A stretch of 64,000 bases of DNA. It comes from VRUE01 sp963728835. GTDB lineage: Bacteria; Actinomycetota; Thermoleophilia; Solirubrobacterales; 70-9. The position numbers and the translations under genes are program-made. The notes under the pieces are model-generated. The model was given only the letters and a program-made list of their open reading frames with translations, was not told the origin of the DNA and searched no databases. Location: NCBI GenBank assembly GCA_963728835.1, contig CAVSKZ010000001.1:610941-674940 (forward strand). The letters are read 5' to 3'. Of this stretch, positions 6,873 to 14,421 are shown piece by piece (position 1 is the first letter of the stretch; the number at the start of each line of letters is the position of its first letter).

Positions 6873-7900
6873 TCGGCAGTCACCGCCTTCTCAACGTCGT
6901 GGACGGTGATGCGCCCTTGGGCGCCGGATCCCTCCACCTCATCGATGGCGAGCCCCATCTCCTCGGCCTTTCGCAGCGCCCCCGTGGTGGCGTTGTGCTT
7001 GGTCGCCCGGCGTTGACGTCGCCGCTCACCCATCTCTGTCGCCTTCTGCGAGGCAGCGAGGCCCAGCTCCTTCGCCTCGTCGCTGGCCGCGGCGCCAAGC
7101 TCTTTGGCGAGGAGCTTCGCGACATGCTTGGCGAGCTGCCCGCTGGAGGGACCTTGACCCCCTTCTCCTTCGCCGCCGTTGCCCCCGCCCCCTCCGCCCC
7201 CGGCGAGCGCGCCCAGTGCGCCTGCGCCCTGACCGAGGCCGCCGACCGCCTGCCCGGCACCTTGACCCAACTCACCGACTGCCTTACCGGCCCCGCCGCC
7301 GACCTCTTCGACCGCGCCGCCCGCGCCTTTGCCAACGTCCTGCACGGCCCCGCCAGCCCCTTCGCCGACGTCCTCGACCGCGCCGCCCGCGCCTTCGCCG
7401 ATCTGCCCGACCGCTTTTCCGGCGCCTTCGGTGACCGGTTCCAGCGCGTGAGCGATCTCCTTCAGAACGTCCGGATTGCGGTCGAGCGTGGTCAGGACCC
7501 GGTCGATGATCGCCGTCACATGGTCGAGCCGCGCTCGCAGCAGGGCCTGGGCCTCGACCCCCTTGAGGTTGAGTTCGACCTTGCCCAGTTCGGCATGGAC
7601 GCCGACGCTGAGCCTGACCAAGTCCAGCACCTCTGCGTGGAGCGAGAGCCGGGCCGTGAGGTCGTCGAGCTCGAAGTGGAGCTCGTCGACCTTGACCACT
7701 GGAATGTCGACGACGACGTCTGGCTCGTCGGTGTCGCTGATTTCGCCCGGGTCGATGACCGTGTAGTCCTCGTACATGCGCTCCGGCACGGTCTTGTCGG
7801 AGCCTTGGTTCCGGGCCTTCCCGTTCGAGCTTCGCTTCTTCTGCGGGGTCGGGCTTTTGTTGCGGCCACTGCCGCTTTTGCGCCTACTCTGTTGCGCCAT
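6869..7900 (-). CDS. Protein with Gly/Ala-rich 11-residue repeats and an E3-binding-like C-terminus
   Basis: 343 residues from the ATG at 7900, which has AGGTGG upstream; a longer frame from 7969 is possible. The layout is a basic, low-complexity head, then a conserved-looking helical domain (about 65-150: DIPVVKVDELHFELDDLTARLSLHAEVL...IIDRVLTTLDRNPDVL). Next come about seven tandem 11-residue repeats of the form GxGAGxAVxxV (about 157-232), a Gly-run and an Ala-rich helix. The C-terminal ~40 residues (ALRKAEEMGLAIDEVEGSGAQGRITVHDVEKAV) match the peripheral-subunit (E3)-binding domain pattern of acyltransferase E2 proteins. No lipoyl or catalytic domain is present. It may be a scaffold or surface/stress protein. 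Function unknown. Confidence 0.7.
   Translation of the reverse strand: MAQQSRRKSGSGRNKSPTPQKKRSSNGKARNQGSDKTVPERMYEDYTVIDPGEISDTDEPDVVVDIPVVKVDELHFELDDLTARLSLHAEVLDLVRLSVGVHAELGKVELNLKGVEAQALLRARLDHVTAIIDRVLTTLDRNPDVLKEIAHALEPVTEGAGKAVGQIGEGAGGAVEDVGEGAGGAVQDVGKGAGGAVEEVGGGAGKAVGELGQGAGQAVGGLGQGAGALGALAGGGGGGGNGGEGEGGQGPSSGQLAKHVAKLLAKELGAAASDEAKELGLAASQKATEMGERRRQRRATKHNATTGALRKAEEMGLAIDEVEGSGAQGRITVHDVEKAVTAE
7202..7432 (-). repeat. Seven tandem 33-bp coding repeats
   Basis: Encode successive 11-mers such as TEGAGKAVGQI, GEGAGGAVEDV, GEGAGGAVQDV, GKGAGGAVEEV, GGGAGKAVGEL and GQGAGQAVGGL. The 11-residue periodicity with small and hydrophobic positions resembles LEA-type amphipathic helices. 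Confidence 0.75.
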
Positions 7901-8045
7901 CTCTCTTCCACCTCTCCAACGGATCGATTCCTCTTCCCAAATGGGACTTCCCGCTGCATGGAAGGCCAAACGCCCGGAGGGATTGCATGTGCTCGGGCCG
8001 GGCCAGAGGCCGGGCCCCGATCTCCTGTGGAAACATCCGCGGCCG

Positions 8046-9410
8046 ATGGCCGCCGCGACGACCCGCCTGCGCTTCGCGCCCTCGCCTACCGGCGCCCTTC
8101 ATATCGGGGGGGCGCGGACCGCCCTCTACAACTGGCTGGCCGCGCGTCACTCCGGTGGGGAGCTGGTGCTGCGGATCGAGGACACCGACCGCGAGCGCTC
8201 GACCGAGGAGAACGTCGAGCAGATCCTCGACGCGCTGCGCTGGCTCGAGCTGGACTGGGACGAGGGACCGGTCTCGCAGGCATCGCGGGCGGAGCGGCAC
8301 GCTGCGGCGCTCGCGCGGCTGCTCGAGTCCGGCACCGCTTACCGCGACTCCGCCACGGCGAAGGAGGTCGAGGCCTGGAAGGCCGAGCACGGGGCGGACC
8401 GCGGATACCGGGGCACGCCGGTCGACGAGCCGGGCGCGGCGGTCCGGTTGCGGGTGCCCGACGAGGGGGAGACCGTGGTCGACGACCTGATTCGCGGCCG
8501 GGTGCGCTTTCCCAATCGCAGCTACGACGACTTCGTCATCGCCCGGGGAGACGGCTCGGTGCTCTACAACTTCGCCGTCGCGGTCGACGACGCCGAGATG
8601 GGGGTCGACGAGGTCGTGCGCGGCGACGACCACCTCTCCAACACGCCGAAGCAGCTGCTGGTCCTCGCCGCCCTCGGCCATCCCCCGCCGCGCTATGCGC
8701 ATCTGCCGCTGCTTCACGGGCCCGACGGCAAGAAGCTCTCCAAGCGCCACGGCGCCGCCTCGGTCCAGGAGCTGCGCGAGGCCGGCTACCTGCCGGCGGC
8801 GATCCGCAACTACCTCGCGCTGCTCGGCTGGGGAACCGGCGACGACACGACCCTGATGTCGACCGAGGAGCTGGTCCGGCGCTTCCGGGTCGAGGACGTC
8901 GGCAAGGCGGCGGCGATCTTCGACGAGAAGAAGCTGCGCTGGGTCAACGGCCGCTTCATGCGCGATCTGCCGCTGGAGGAGTACGTCGAAGCGGTGGCGC
9001 GGCACCTGGGGCGCGAGCCCGACGACCGTCTGCGCGGCGCCTGCGCGATTGCCCAGGAGAAAGCGCAGACCCTCGAGGAGGTGTGGCCGCTGATCCGGTT
9101 TCTCTTCGAGCCGCCGGTCGAGGACGAGAAGGCCTGGGGCAAGGTGATGAAGGACGGTGCGCTGTCGGCCCTGGAGGCGGTGCGCTCGGCCCTGGCCGAC
9201 CTGGACGCGTTCGACGCCGGTGCGGTCGAGAGGGCCCTGGAGCCGCTTCCGGAGCGGCTCGGCGCCAAGCCGGGCCGGGTCTACCAGCCGATTCGCGTCG
9301 CGATCACGGGCACCGCGGTGTCGCCTGGGATCTTCGAGTCCCTCGCGGCTCTGGGCCGGGACGATTCCCTCGCCCGCATCGATTCGGCCCTCGCGCGACT
9401 CCGCTCCTAG
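8046..9410 (+). CDS. gltX: Glutamyl-tRNA synthetase
   Basis: 454-residue class I synthetase that charges tRNA with glutamate. It has HIGG at 19-22 within FAPSPTGALHIGGART and KLSKR at 230-234, with the usual SYDDFVIARGDGSVLYNFAVAVDD and RGDDHLSNTPKQ segments and a C-terminal helical anticodon domain. The ATG at 8046 is chosen because the family signature begins within a few residues; upstream in-frame sequence is not conserved-looking. As GatCAB is encoded nearby and no GlnRS is seen here, it may be non-discriminating and also charge tRNA-Gln (inference). It is divergent from the repeat-protein gene. Confidence 0.95.
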   Translation: MAAATTRLRFAPSPTGALHIGGARTALYNWLAARHSGGELVLRIEDTDRERSTEENVEQILDALRWLELDWDEGPVSQASRAERHAAALARLLESGTAYRDSATAKEVEAWKAEHGADRGYRGTPVDEPGAAVRLRVPDEGETVVDDLIRGRVRFPNRSYDDFVIARGDGSVLYNFAVAVDDAEMGVDEVVRGDDHLSNTPKQLLVLAALGHPPPRYAHLPLLHGPDGKKLSKRHGAASVQELREAGYLPAAIRNYLALLGWGTGDDTTLMSTEELVRRFRVEDVGKAAAIFDEKKLRWVNGRFMRDLPLEEYVEAVARHLGREPDDRLRGACAIAQEKAQTLEEVWPLIRFLFEPPVEDEKAWGKVMKDGALSALEAVRSALADLDAFDAGAVERALEPLPERLGAKPGRVYQPIRVAITGTAVSPGIFESLAALGRDDSLARIDSALARLRS

Positions 9411-9549
9411 AGGACCAGCGGACAACGGGAGGGGCTCGAACCCACCCAAACGGACAAATACCCCGACTGATCACCCCAGTTTTGGGGAGGGGCAGGCTAA
9501 ACCGTGCGTCCTTGCCTGCCGATGAAGGTTGCAGCCGAGCTCCCCTGCG

Positions 9550-10647
9550 ATGCAGTCGACCAAGCTACAGACCAACGGCAAAGTGAAGCCCGAGGCGGCG
9601 CCGACCAACGGCACCCGCAACGGCGCTCGCACCAAGGCAGCGCCTGGTGCGCGGCTGGCCGCCGCCTTCGACGCGGTCGAGAAGTTCCCCGTCCTGATCG
9701 AGTCGCGAGCGCGGGTGATGCGCGCCGCGACCGCTGAGACCGCTCGCGTGTCCGAGGTGATCGAGGCGGTCGAGTCGGACGTCGGCCTGGCGATCGCGGT
9801 CCTTCGCTTCGCCAACCGCAGCAGCGGCGTCGCCGGATCGGTGGGCAGCATCCCCGAAGCCGTCGACGTGCTGAAGCCGGCCGGGGTGCTGGCGATCGCG
9901 GGCACCGCGCCCGTCTTCGACTTCTTCGAGCCCAACGGCGGCCGCGAGATGCGGCCCGAGCGCTTCCGCGTCCACGCCCTCGCCACCCAGCGGGCCGGCG
10001 ACGAGATCGGGCGCACAGTCGGCTGGGACAGCCGCGACGAGCTGGCCGCAGCCACACTCCTGCATGACGTCGGGCGGCTCGTGATCTGCAGCCTGCACCC
10101 CGGTGACCGAGGCCAGTTCGACGCGCTCGCCAAGGTCCCCGAGCAGCGACTGCGCGAGGAGCGCGACCGGCTCGGCATCGACCATGCCCTGGTCGGCGGT
10201 GTGCTGGCCCGGCGCTGGAACCTGCCTTCGCACATCGCCGTCGCGATCGAGCGTCATCACGCCGCCGATGCCGACGGGCTGGCGGCGATGATCGCGACCG
10301 CCGACATGGTTGCCCACTACGGCCAGGGCGAGGCGGTCAACCCGGAGCGACTCCGGACCTGCGCCAAGCGGTGTGGCCTCGACCCCGACGCTCTGCGCGA
10401 CCTCCTCTACGAAATGCCCTATGCGCGCAGCGACTCCCCTCGGGTGACCGAGCCCTGCCCGCTCTCCGCCCGCGAGCTCGACGTCCTCCGCCACCTCTCC
10501 GAGGGGATGGTCTACAAGCAGATCGCCGGCGAAATGCAGCTCTCCGTCTCGACCATCCGCACCCACCTGCACAATGTGTACGGCAAGATCGGCGCCGTCG
10601 ACCGGGCGCAGGCCGTCCTCACCGCCCGCGACCGCGGCTGGATCTAG
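9550..10647 (+). CDS. HDOD-domain regulator fused to a LuxR-type HTH
   Basis: 365 residues from ATG 9550; TTG at 9529 is an alternative. The basic N-terminal ~35 residues precede an HDOD-like helical domain (about 35-265: LLHDVGRLVICSLHP, GIDHALVGGVLARRWNLP, IERHHAA), which keeps HD-type His/Asp positions. The C-terminal 65 residues (PLSARELDVLRHLSEGMVYKQIAGEMQLSVSTIRTHLHNVYGKI) are a LuxR/GerE DNA-binding domain. HDOD proteins usually act in signalling and lack phosphodiesterase activity; pairing with a LuxR HTH suggests a one-component transcription factor. It is convergent with another LuxR-type regulator. Confidence 0.85.
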   Translation: MQSTKLQTNGKVKPEAAPTNGTRNGARTKAAPGARLAAAFDAVEKFPVLIESRARVMRAATAETARVSEVIEAVESDVGLAIAVLRFANRSSGVAGSVGSIPEAVDVLKPAGVLAIAGTAPVFDFFEPNGGREMRPERFRVHALATQRAGDEIGRTVGWDSRDELAAATLLHDVGRLVICSLHPGDRGQFDALAKVPEQRLREERDRLGIDHALVGGVLARRWNLPSHIAVAIERHHAADADGLAAMIATADMVAHYGQGEAVNPERLRTCAKRCGLDPDALRDLLYEMPYARSDSPRVTEPCPLSARELDVLRHLSEGMVYKQIAGEMQLSVSTIRTHLHNVYGKIGAVDRAQAVLTARDRGWI

Positions 10648-10664
10648 GCGAACGTCTTCGGCCC

Positions 10665-10989
10665 GCGGGTCCTGTCGTCGGGTAGGGGTGCCCTCCTTGT
10701 CCTCCGTGCTGCTTCGGGCAGAGGGACATTGCGGTACTGGCTATGGAGCCCCGCCCTCAGCAGCCTACGGACGGCGGAGACACCCCTACCCGACGCCACC
10801 CGCGGGAGGAGCGTTTTCAGCCCGCCCACAAAGCGAGATGGTGGCCTGCGCGAGCATCTCCTCGCCGTAGCTGGATTGGCGCGCTGCCGATCCGGTCCCT
10901 CGCGGTGGGTGGCGCGGATTTGGGGGACCACCCCGAGGACGCTTTAGCGACCGCAGGGGTGGTGGCACCAAATCCGTGACAGGACCCGC
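10665..10989. repeat. Repeat family A, full copy (325 bp)
   Basis: Fills the 350-bp gap between the two regulators. The ends are GCGGGTCCTGTC (10665-10676) and its inverse (10978-10989). The left half holds a 14-bp stem (GTCGGGTAGGGGTG/CACCCCTACCCGAC). The right half holds a stem ACCACCCC/GGGGTGGT around the 19-mer GAGGACGCTTTAGCGACCG (10935-10953). See the copies at 26.9 and 28.8 kb. Confidence 0.8.
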
Positions 10990-11001
10990 CGCGCCAGAGA
11001 C

Positions 11002-11568
11002 CTACTCGATCAGGGACTCGCGCAGGGCGATCGCCACTGCGTGGGTCCTGTTCCGGGCCTCCAGCCGCGCCAGGGCGTTCTTGGTGTGGGTCTTGACCGT
11101 TTCCTCGCTGAGGTCCAGCTCGCGGGCGGCGACGGTCGTCGATTCCCCGTTGGCGAGCAGCTGGAGGATTTCGCGCTGGCGCTTGGTCAGCTTGCCGCGG
11201 CTGCCCCGCGGAGGGACGGCCGGGTCGACGAAGCGTTCCTGGGCCAGCGCAGCCTCGGCGGCGCGGCGCAGCTGCTCGGTGCCCGCGGTGCGCGAGACGT
11301 AGGCGCTGGCGCCGGCCTGCAGGGCGGCGCTGGCGATATGGCGCTCTGCGCGCTCGCCGTGGGCGACGATGCCAAGCGTGGGCTCGGCCTTGAGCAGGGC
11401 CCTGATCGCGTCGATGGCGCCGATCGGCTCGGGGTGCTCGTTGCCGCTCCAGCGGCGCATGTCGAGGATCGCCACGTCGAAGCTGCCGACGTCCCGCACC
11501 AGCTCGACCGCCTCCTCGCGGCAGGTGGCCTCTTCGATCTCGAAGCTGTCCTGCAGCGCCCTGCGCAC
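11002..11568 (-). CDS. NarL/FixJ-type response regulator (start uncertain)
   Basis: Receiver-like domain followed by a LuxR-type HTH (KLTKRQREILQLLANGESTTVAARELDLSEETVKTHTKNAL). The phospho-acceptor candidate is in VAILDMRRWS. The GTG at 11568 would delete the first receiver strand. The same frame extends upstream through CLVIDGHPIVRLGV, a typical receiver start, to a stop at about 11670, but without ATG, GTG or TTG. CTG at 11625 or a rare ATT would be needed. The usual acidic pair is reduced to a single Asp (VIDGH). The gene is either a degenerate receiver, uses a rare start, or has lost its start codon. No histidine kinase lies next to it. Confidence 0.8.
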   Translation of the reverse strand: MRRALQDSFEIEEATCREEAVELVRDVGSFDVAILDMRRWSGNEHPEPIGAIDAIRALLKAEPTLGIVAHGERAERHIASAALQAGASAYVSRTAGTEQLRRAAEAALAQERFVDPAVPPRGSRGKLTKRQREILQLLANGESTTVAARELDLSEETVKTHTKNALARLEARNRTHAVAIALRESLIE

Positions 11569-11733
11569 GCCGAGGCGGACGATCGGATGACCGTCGATGA
11601 CTAGACACTGTGGACGCTCGCTCAGGACTGCTTCCGATCTCTCGGTTTTGCTGACGGCTCCAATGCGTCAGCCTGGAGCCTGATCCCCACGATCCTAACC
11701 CAGCCGGTCCGAGGGGTGCGGTAGAAAGCCCAT

Positions 11734-12132
11734 GTGATCTCGATTACCTCGAAGTCGCGCTACGCGGTCGTCGCGATGGCGGAGCTGGCTCGCTCGGGGG
11801 AGCGGCCGGTGCCGATCAAGGAGCTGGCCGAGCGCCGCGACATCCCCGAGCAGTTCCTCGAGCAGCTCTTCTCGACCCTGCGCCGCGGCGGGTTGCTGAC
11901 CAGCCACCGCGGGATGAAAGGCGGCTACACCCTCTCCCGCCCGGCAGAGGAGATCACCGTCCTCGAGGTCGTCCAGGCGCTCGACGGCAAGGTCGGCCAG
12001 GAGGCCGACGAGGCCGGCGGTATCTGGGCCGAGGGCGTCACCGCCCTGCGCAAGGTCTTCGGCCAGACCACGATCGCCGAAGTCGCCCGCCGCGAGGCCG
12101 AGGCGGCCGGCTCGGGGATGTACTTCATCTAG
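11734..12132 (+). CDS. Rrf2-family transcriptional regulator (CymR-like)
   Basis: 132 residues starting at GTG with ISITSKSRYAVVAMAELAR, the typical Rrf2 N-terminal winged helix. GGLLTSHRGMKGGYTLSRPAEEITVLEVVQALDG is the wing and dimer helix. It has no cysteine at all, so it cannot carry the Fe-S cluster of IscR or NsrR. That and the cysK/cysE genes that follow suggest a CymR-type repressor of cysteine synthesis (inference). The stop overlaps that of the convergent cupin gene. Confidence 0.85.
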   Translation: MISITSKSRYAVVAMAELARSGERPVPIKELAERRDIPEQFLEQLFSTLRRGGLLTSHRGMKGGYTLSRPAEEITVLEVVQALDGKVGQEADEAGGIWAEGVTALRKVFGQTTIAEVARREAEAAGSGMYFI

Positions 12133-12530
12133 TCAGCCCACCAGTCGCGCTGGCCCTCGACGTCATCGCGCGGAGACCCGCCGAGATTGGGCGCGCCGAT
12201 GACGAGGATCTCGAGGCCCTCCGGCCCGGCCTCGTAGTCGCGCCACGTACCGGGCGCGACGCGCACCGCGTCCCATTCCTTCAGATCGACGATCTCGTCG
12301 TCGAGCTTCATCCGGCCGCTGCCGCGCAGGACGACGTAAACCTCCTCCTGCTTCTCGTGCGTGTGGCCGTACGGAAAGCGATAGCCGGGCGGGATGCGCT
12401 GGTAGCCCAGGCCGGACTGCTCGAGCTCGAGCGCCACGGTCGCCAGGCGGAACTCCAGGTCCGGCGAGCCGTCGAAGTTGGACCCGACGTCCTCCAGGTC
12501 CTCCTTGAGGTTCCTGAGGGTGAACGGCAC
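12129..12530 (-). CDS. Cupin-domain protein
   Basis: 133-residue single cupin with the metal-site pattern GHTHEKQEEVYVVLRGSGRMKLDDE (motif 1) and VAPGTWRDYEAG (motif 2, in which the usual second-motif His is replaced). Cytoplasmic, no signal peptide. Substrate unknown. It reads convergently to the Rrf2 gene with overlapping stop codons. A paralogous-looking cupin is at 41.0 kb. Confidence 0.8.
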   Translation of the reverse strand: MPFTLRNLKEDLEDVGSNFDGSPDLEFRLATVALELEQSGLGYQRIPPGYRFPYGHTHEKQEEVYVVLRGSGRMKLDDEIVDLKEWDAVRVAPGTWRDYEAGPEGLEILVIGAPNLGGSPRDDVEGQRDWWAD

Positions 12531-12639
12531 GGCGCAATCCTATCCCCGGCTGTTTGGCTGGGCGCATTACGCTGCACGGGTGCTGCTACGCCTTCCCCCT
12601 TGACATCTCGGTCGTCTCGGCGTCGGGACGTCTGATCCG

Positions 12640-13563
12640 ATGCGGATCGGCGGAACCGCGGCCGAGGTCGTCGGCGACACCCCGCTGGTGGCTCTCTCGC
12701 GCCTCGGCGAGGGGCTGCCGGGCGAGGTCTGCGTCAAGCTCGAGTACTTCAACCCCGGGGGGTCGGTGAAGGACCGGATCGGGGTGGCGATGATCGACGC
12801 GGCCGAGGAGGAGGGGCTGATCGAGCCCGGCCGCTCGGTGATCGTCGAGCCGACCAGCGGCAACACCGGGATCGCGCTGGCGATGGTCTGCGCGGCGCGG
12901 GGCTACGAGCTGATCCTGACCCTGCCCGAGGGGATGAGCCGGGAGCGCTCGAAGCTGCTGCGCGCCTACGGCGCCGAGGTGCGGGAGACGCCCTCGCTGG
13001 GCGGGATGACCGAGGCGGTCGAGCTGGCCGAGGAGATCTGCGAGCAGCGCAAGGGGTTCATGCCGCAGCAGTTCTCCAACCCCGCCAACCCGGAGGTGCA
13101 CCGGCGCACCACGGCCGAGGAGATCTGGCGCGACACCGACGGCGAGGTCGGAGCCTTCGTCGCCGGCGTCGGCACCGGGGGCACGATCACCGGCGTGGGG
13201 ACGGTGCTGCGCGAGCGCAGCCCCGAGACCCTCGTCGTCGCGGTCGAGCCCGCCAGCTCTCCGGTCCTCTCCGGCGGCATGCCGGGCCCGCACAAGATCC
13301 AGGGGATCGGCGCCGGCTTCGTCCCCGAGGTGCTCGACCGCTCGGTGATCGACGAGATCCTCTCCGTCTCCGACGAGGACGCTCTCGAGACCGCCCGCCT
13401 CGCCGCCCAGCGCGAGGGCGTCCTCGCCGGGATCTCCGCCGGGGCCAACATCAAGGCGGCGCTCGAGGTCGCCGCCCGCCCGGAGATGTCGGGGAAGCGG
13501 GTGGTCACGGTCGTCTGCGACTCGGGCGAGCGCTACATGTCCCTACCCTTCTTCTCACCATGA
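12640..13563 (+). CDS. cysK: Cysteine synthase (O-acetylserine sulfhydrylase)
   Basis: 307-residue PLP enzyme that converts O-acetylserine and sulfide to cysteine. The PLP lysine lies in NPGGSVKDRIGVAMI. The substrate loop is PTSGNTGIALA and the PLP-phosphate loop is GVGTGGTITGVG. PGPHKIQGIGAGFVP and CDSGERYMS are family signatures. It is followed 94 bp later by cysE, the enzyme that supplies O-acetylserine, and preceded by a candidate CymR-like regulator. Confidence 0.95.
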   Translation: MRIGGTAAEVVGDTPLVALSRLGEGLPGEVCVKLEYFNPGGSVKDRIGVAMIDAAEEEGLIEPGRSVIVEPTSGNTGIALAMVCAARGYELILTLPEGMSRERSKLLRAYGAEVRETPSLGGMTEAVELAEEICEQRKGFMPQQFSNPANPEVHRRTTAEEIWRDTDGEVGAFVAGVGTGGTITGVGTVLRERSPETLVVAVEPASSPVLSGGMPGPHKIQGIGAGFVPEVLDRSVIDEILSVSDEDALETARLAAQREGVLAGISAGANIKAALEVAARPEMSGKRVVTVVCDSGERYMSLPFFSP

Positions 13564-13593
13564 GAGAACATGGGCGCCACCTCCTCCGCTCCA

Positions 13594-13635
13594 GCGCGGG
13601 TGCGCCAATCGCACCCGGAAATCTCGCACCCGCGC
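13594..13635. repeat. Inverted repeat between cysK and cysE
   Basis: GCGCGGGTGCG (13594-13604) and CGCACCCGCGC (13625-13635) form an 11-bp stem with a 20-nt loop. It could attenuate read-through into cysE. No U-run follows. Confidence 0.6.
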
Positions 13636-13657
13636 TTCCGCGTCCGGGGGTGCGGCC

Positions 13658-14380
13658 GTGTTGAAGCGGATCTTCAGCGAGGTGCGCGCGGACGTCTCCG
13701 CGGCGCGCGATCGCGACCCGGCGGCGCAGGACGTCTCCACCTTCGAGATCCTCACCAGCTGGGCCGGGGTGCAGGCGCTGCTCGCCCACCGGGTGGCCCA
13801 CGCCCTGCTCGAGGCCGGCGTGCCGATCGTCCCGCGGGCGCTCGCCTACGTCACTCGCTCGGTGACCGGGGTGGAGATCCACCCGGCGGCGAAGATCGGC
13901 CGCGAGTTCTTCATCGACCACGGCTCCGGCGTGGTGATCGGCGAGACCGCGGAGATCGGCAAGTGCGTGACCCTCTACCAGGGGGTGACCCTGGGCGGGA
14001 CCGGCTTCCAGCGCGGCAAGCGCCACCCGACGCTGGGCGACAACGTCACGGTCGGCTCCGGCGCCAAGCTGCTCGGCCCGATCGCCGTCGGCGACGGCGC
14101 CAAGATCGGCGCCAACACGGTCGTCATCGAGGACGTGCCGCCGCACGCGACCGTCGTCGGCAACCCCGGCCACCCGGTCAAAGTCGACGGCCGGCGCGTC
14201 GAAGGCCCCGACGCCGACTGGATCCACCTGCCCGACCCGATCGCCGAGGCGATCAAGACCCTCTCGCAGCGGATCGCCGAGCTCGAGCAGCGACTCGCGG
14301 AGCTCGACGGCGGCAACGCTCCCGGCGCCGAGACGACCGAGCTTCGCGAGCGCACCGGCCGCTCCTCCGCCGGCGGCTGA
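13658..14380 (+). CDS. cysE: Serine O-acetyltransferase
   Basis: 240-residue left-handed beta-helix acyltransferase making O-acetylserine. N-terminal helices (VLKRIFSEVRADVSAARDRDP) precede the hexapeptide repeats with the catalytic His region EFFIDHGSGVVIGETAEIG and YQGVTLGGTGFQRGKRHPTLGDNV. The C-terminal ~60 residues are a charged extension ending in a coiled-coil-like ELEQRLAEL. There is no obvious CysK-binding Ile at the C-terminus, so complex formation is uncertain. It starts at GTG. Confidence 0.93.
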   Translation: MLKRIFSEVRADVSAARDRDPAAQDVSTFEILTSWAGVQALLAHRVAHALLEAGVPIVPRALAYVTRSVTGVEIHPAAKIGREFFIDHGSGVVIGETAEIGKCVTLYQGVTLGGTGFQRGKRHPTLGDNVTVGSGAKLLGPIAVGDGAKIGANTVVIEDVPPHATVVGNPGHPVKVDGRRVEGPDADWIHLPDPIAEAIKTLSQRIAELEQRLAELDGGNAPGAETTELRERTGRSSAGG

Positions 14381-14408
14381 CACCCTCGGGACCGGCCGCC
14401 CGCGGGGC

Positions 14409-14414
14409 TATTCT
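14409..14414 (+). promoter_or_regulatory. -10-like TATTCT, 7 nt before start
   Basis: TATTCT 7 nt before the helicase GTG, consistent with a leaderless transcript. Confidence 0.35.
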
Positions 14415-14421
14415 CGGGCTC

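Noticed and set aside
9430..9500. Possible tRNA remnant on the minus strand (GGGTTCGAGCCC) after gltX
   Set aside because: The T-stem does not pair well and no acceptor or anticodon stem could be placed.
13570..14421. Long N-terminal extension of the helicase frame through cysE
   Set aside because: It is a shadow of cysE in another frame with Arg-rich low-complexity sequence; the helicase domain begins after GTG 14422.
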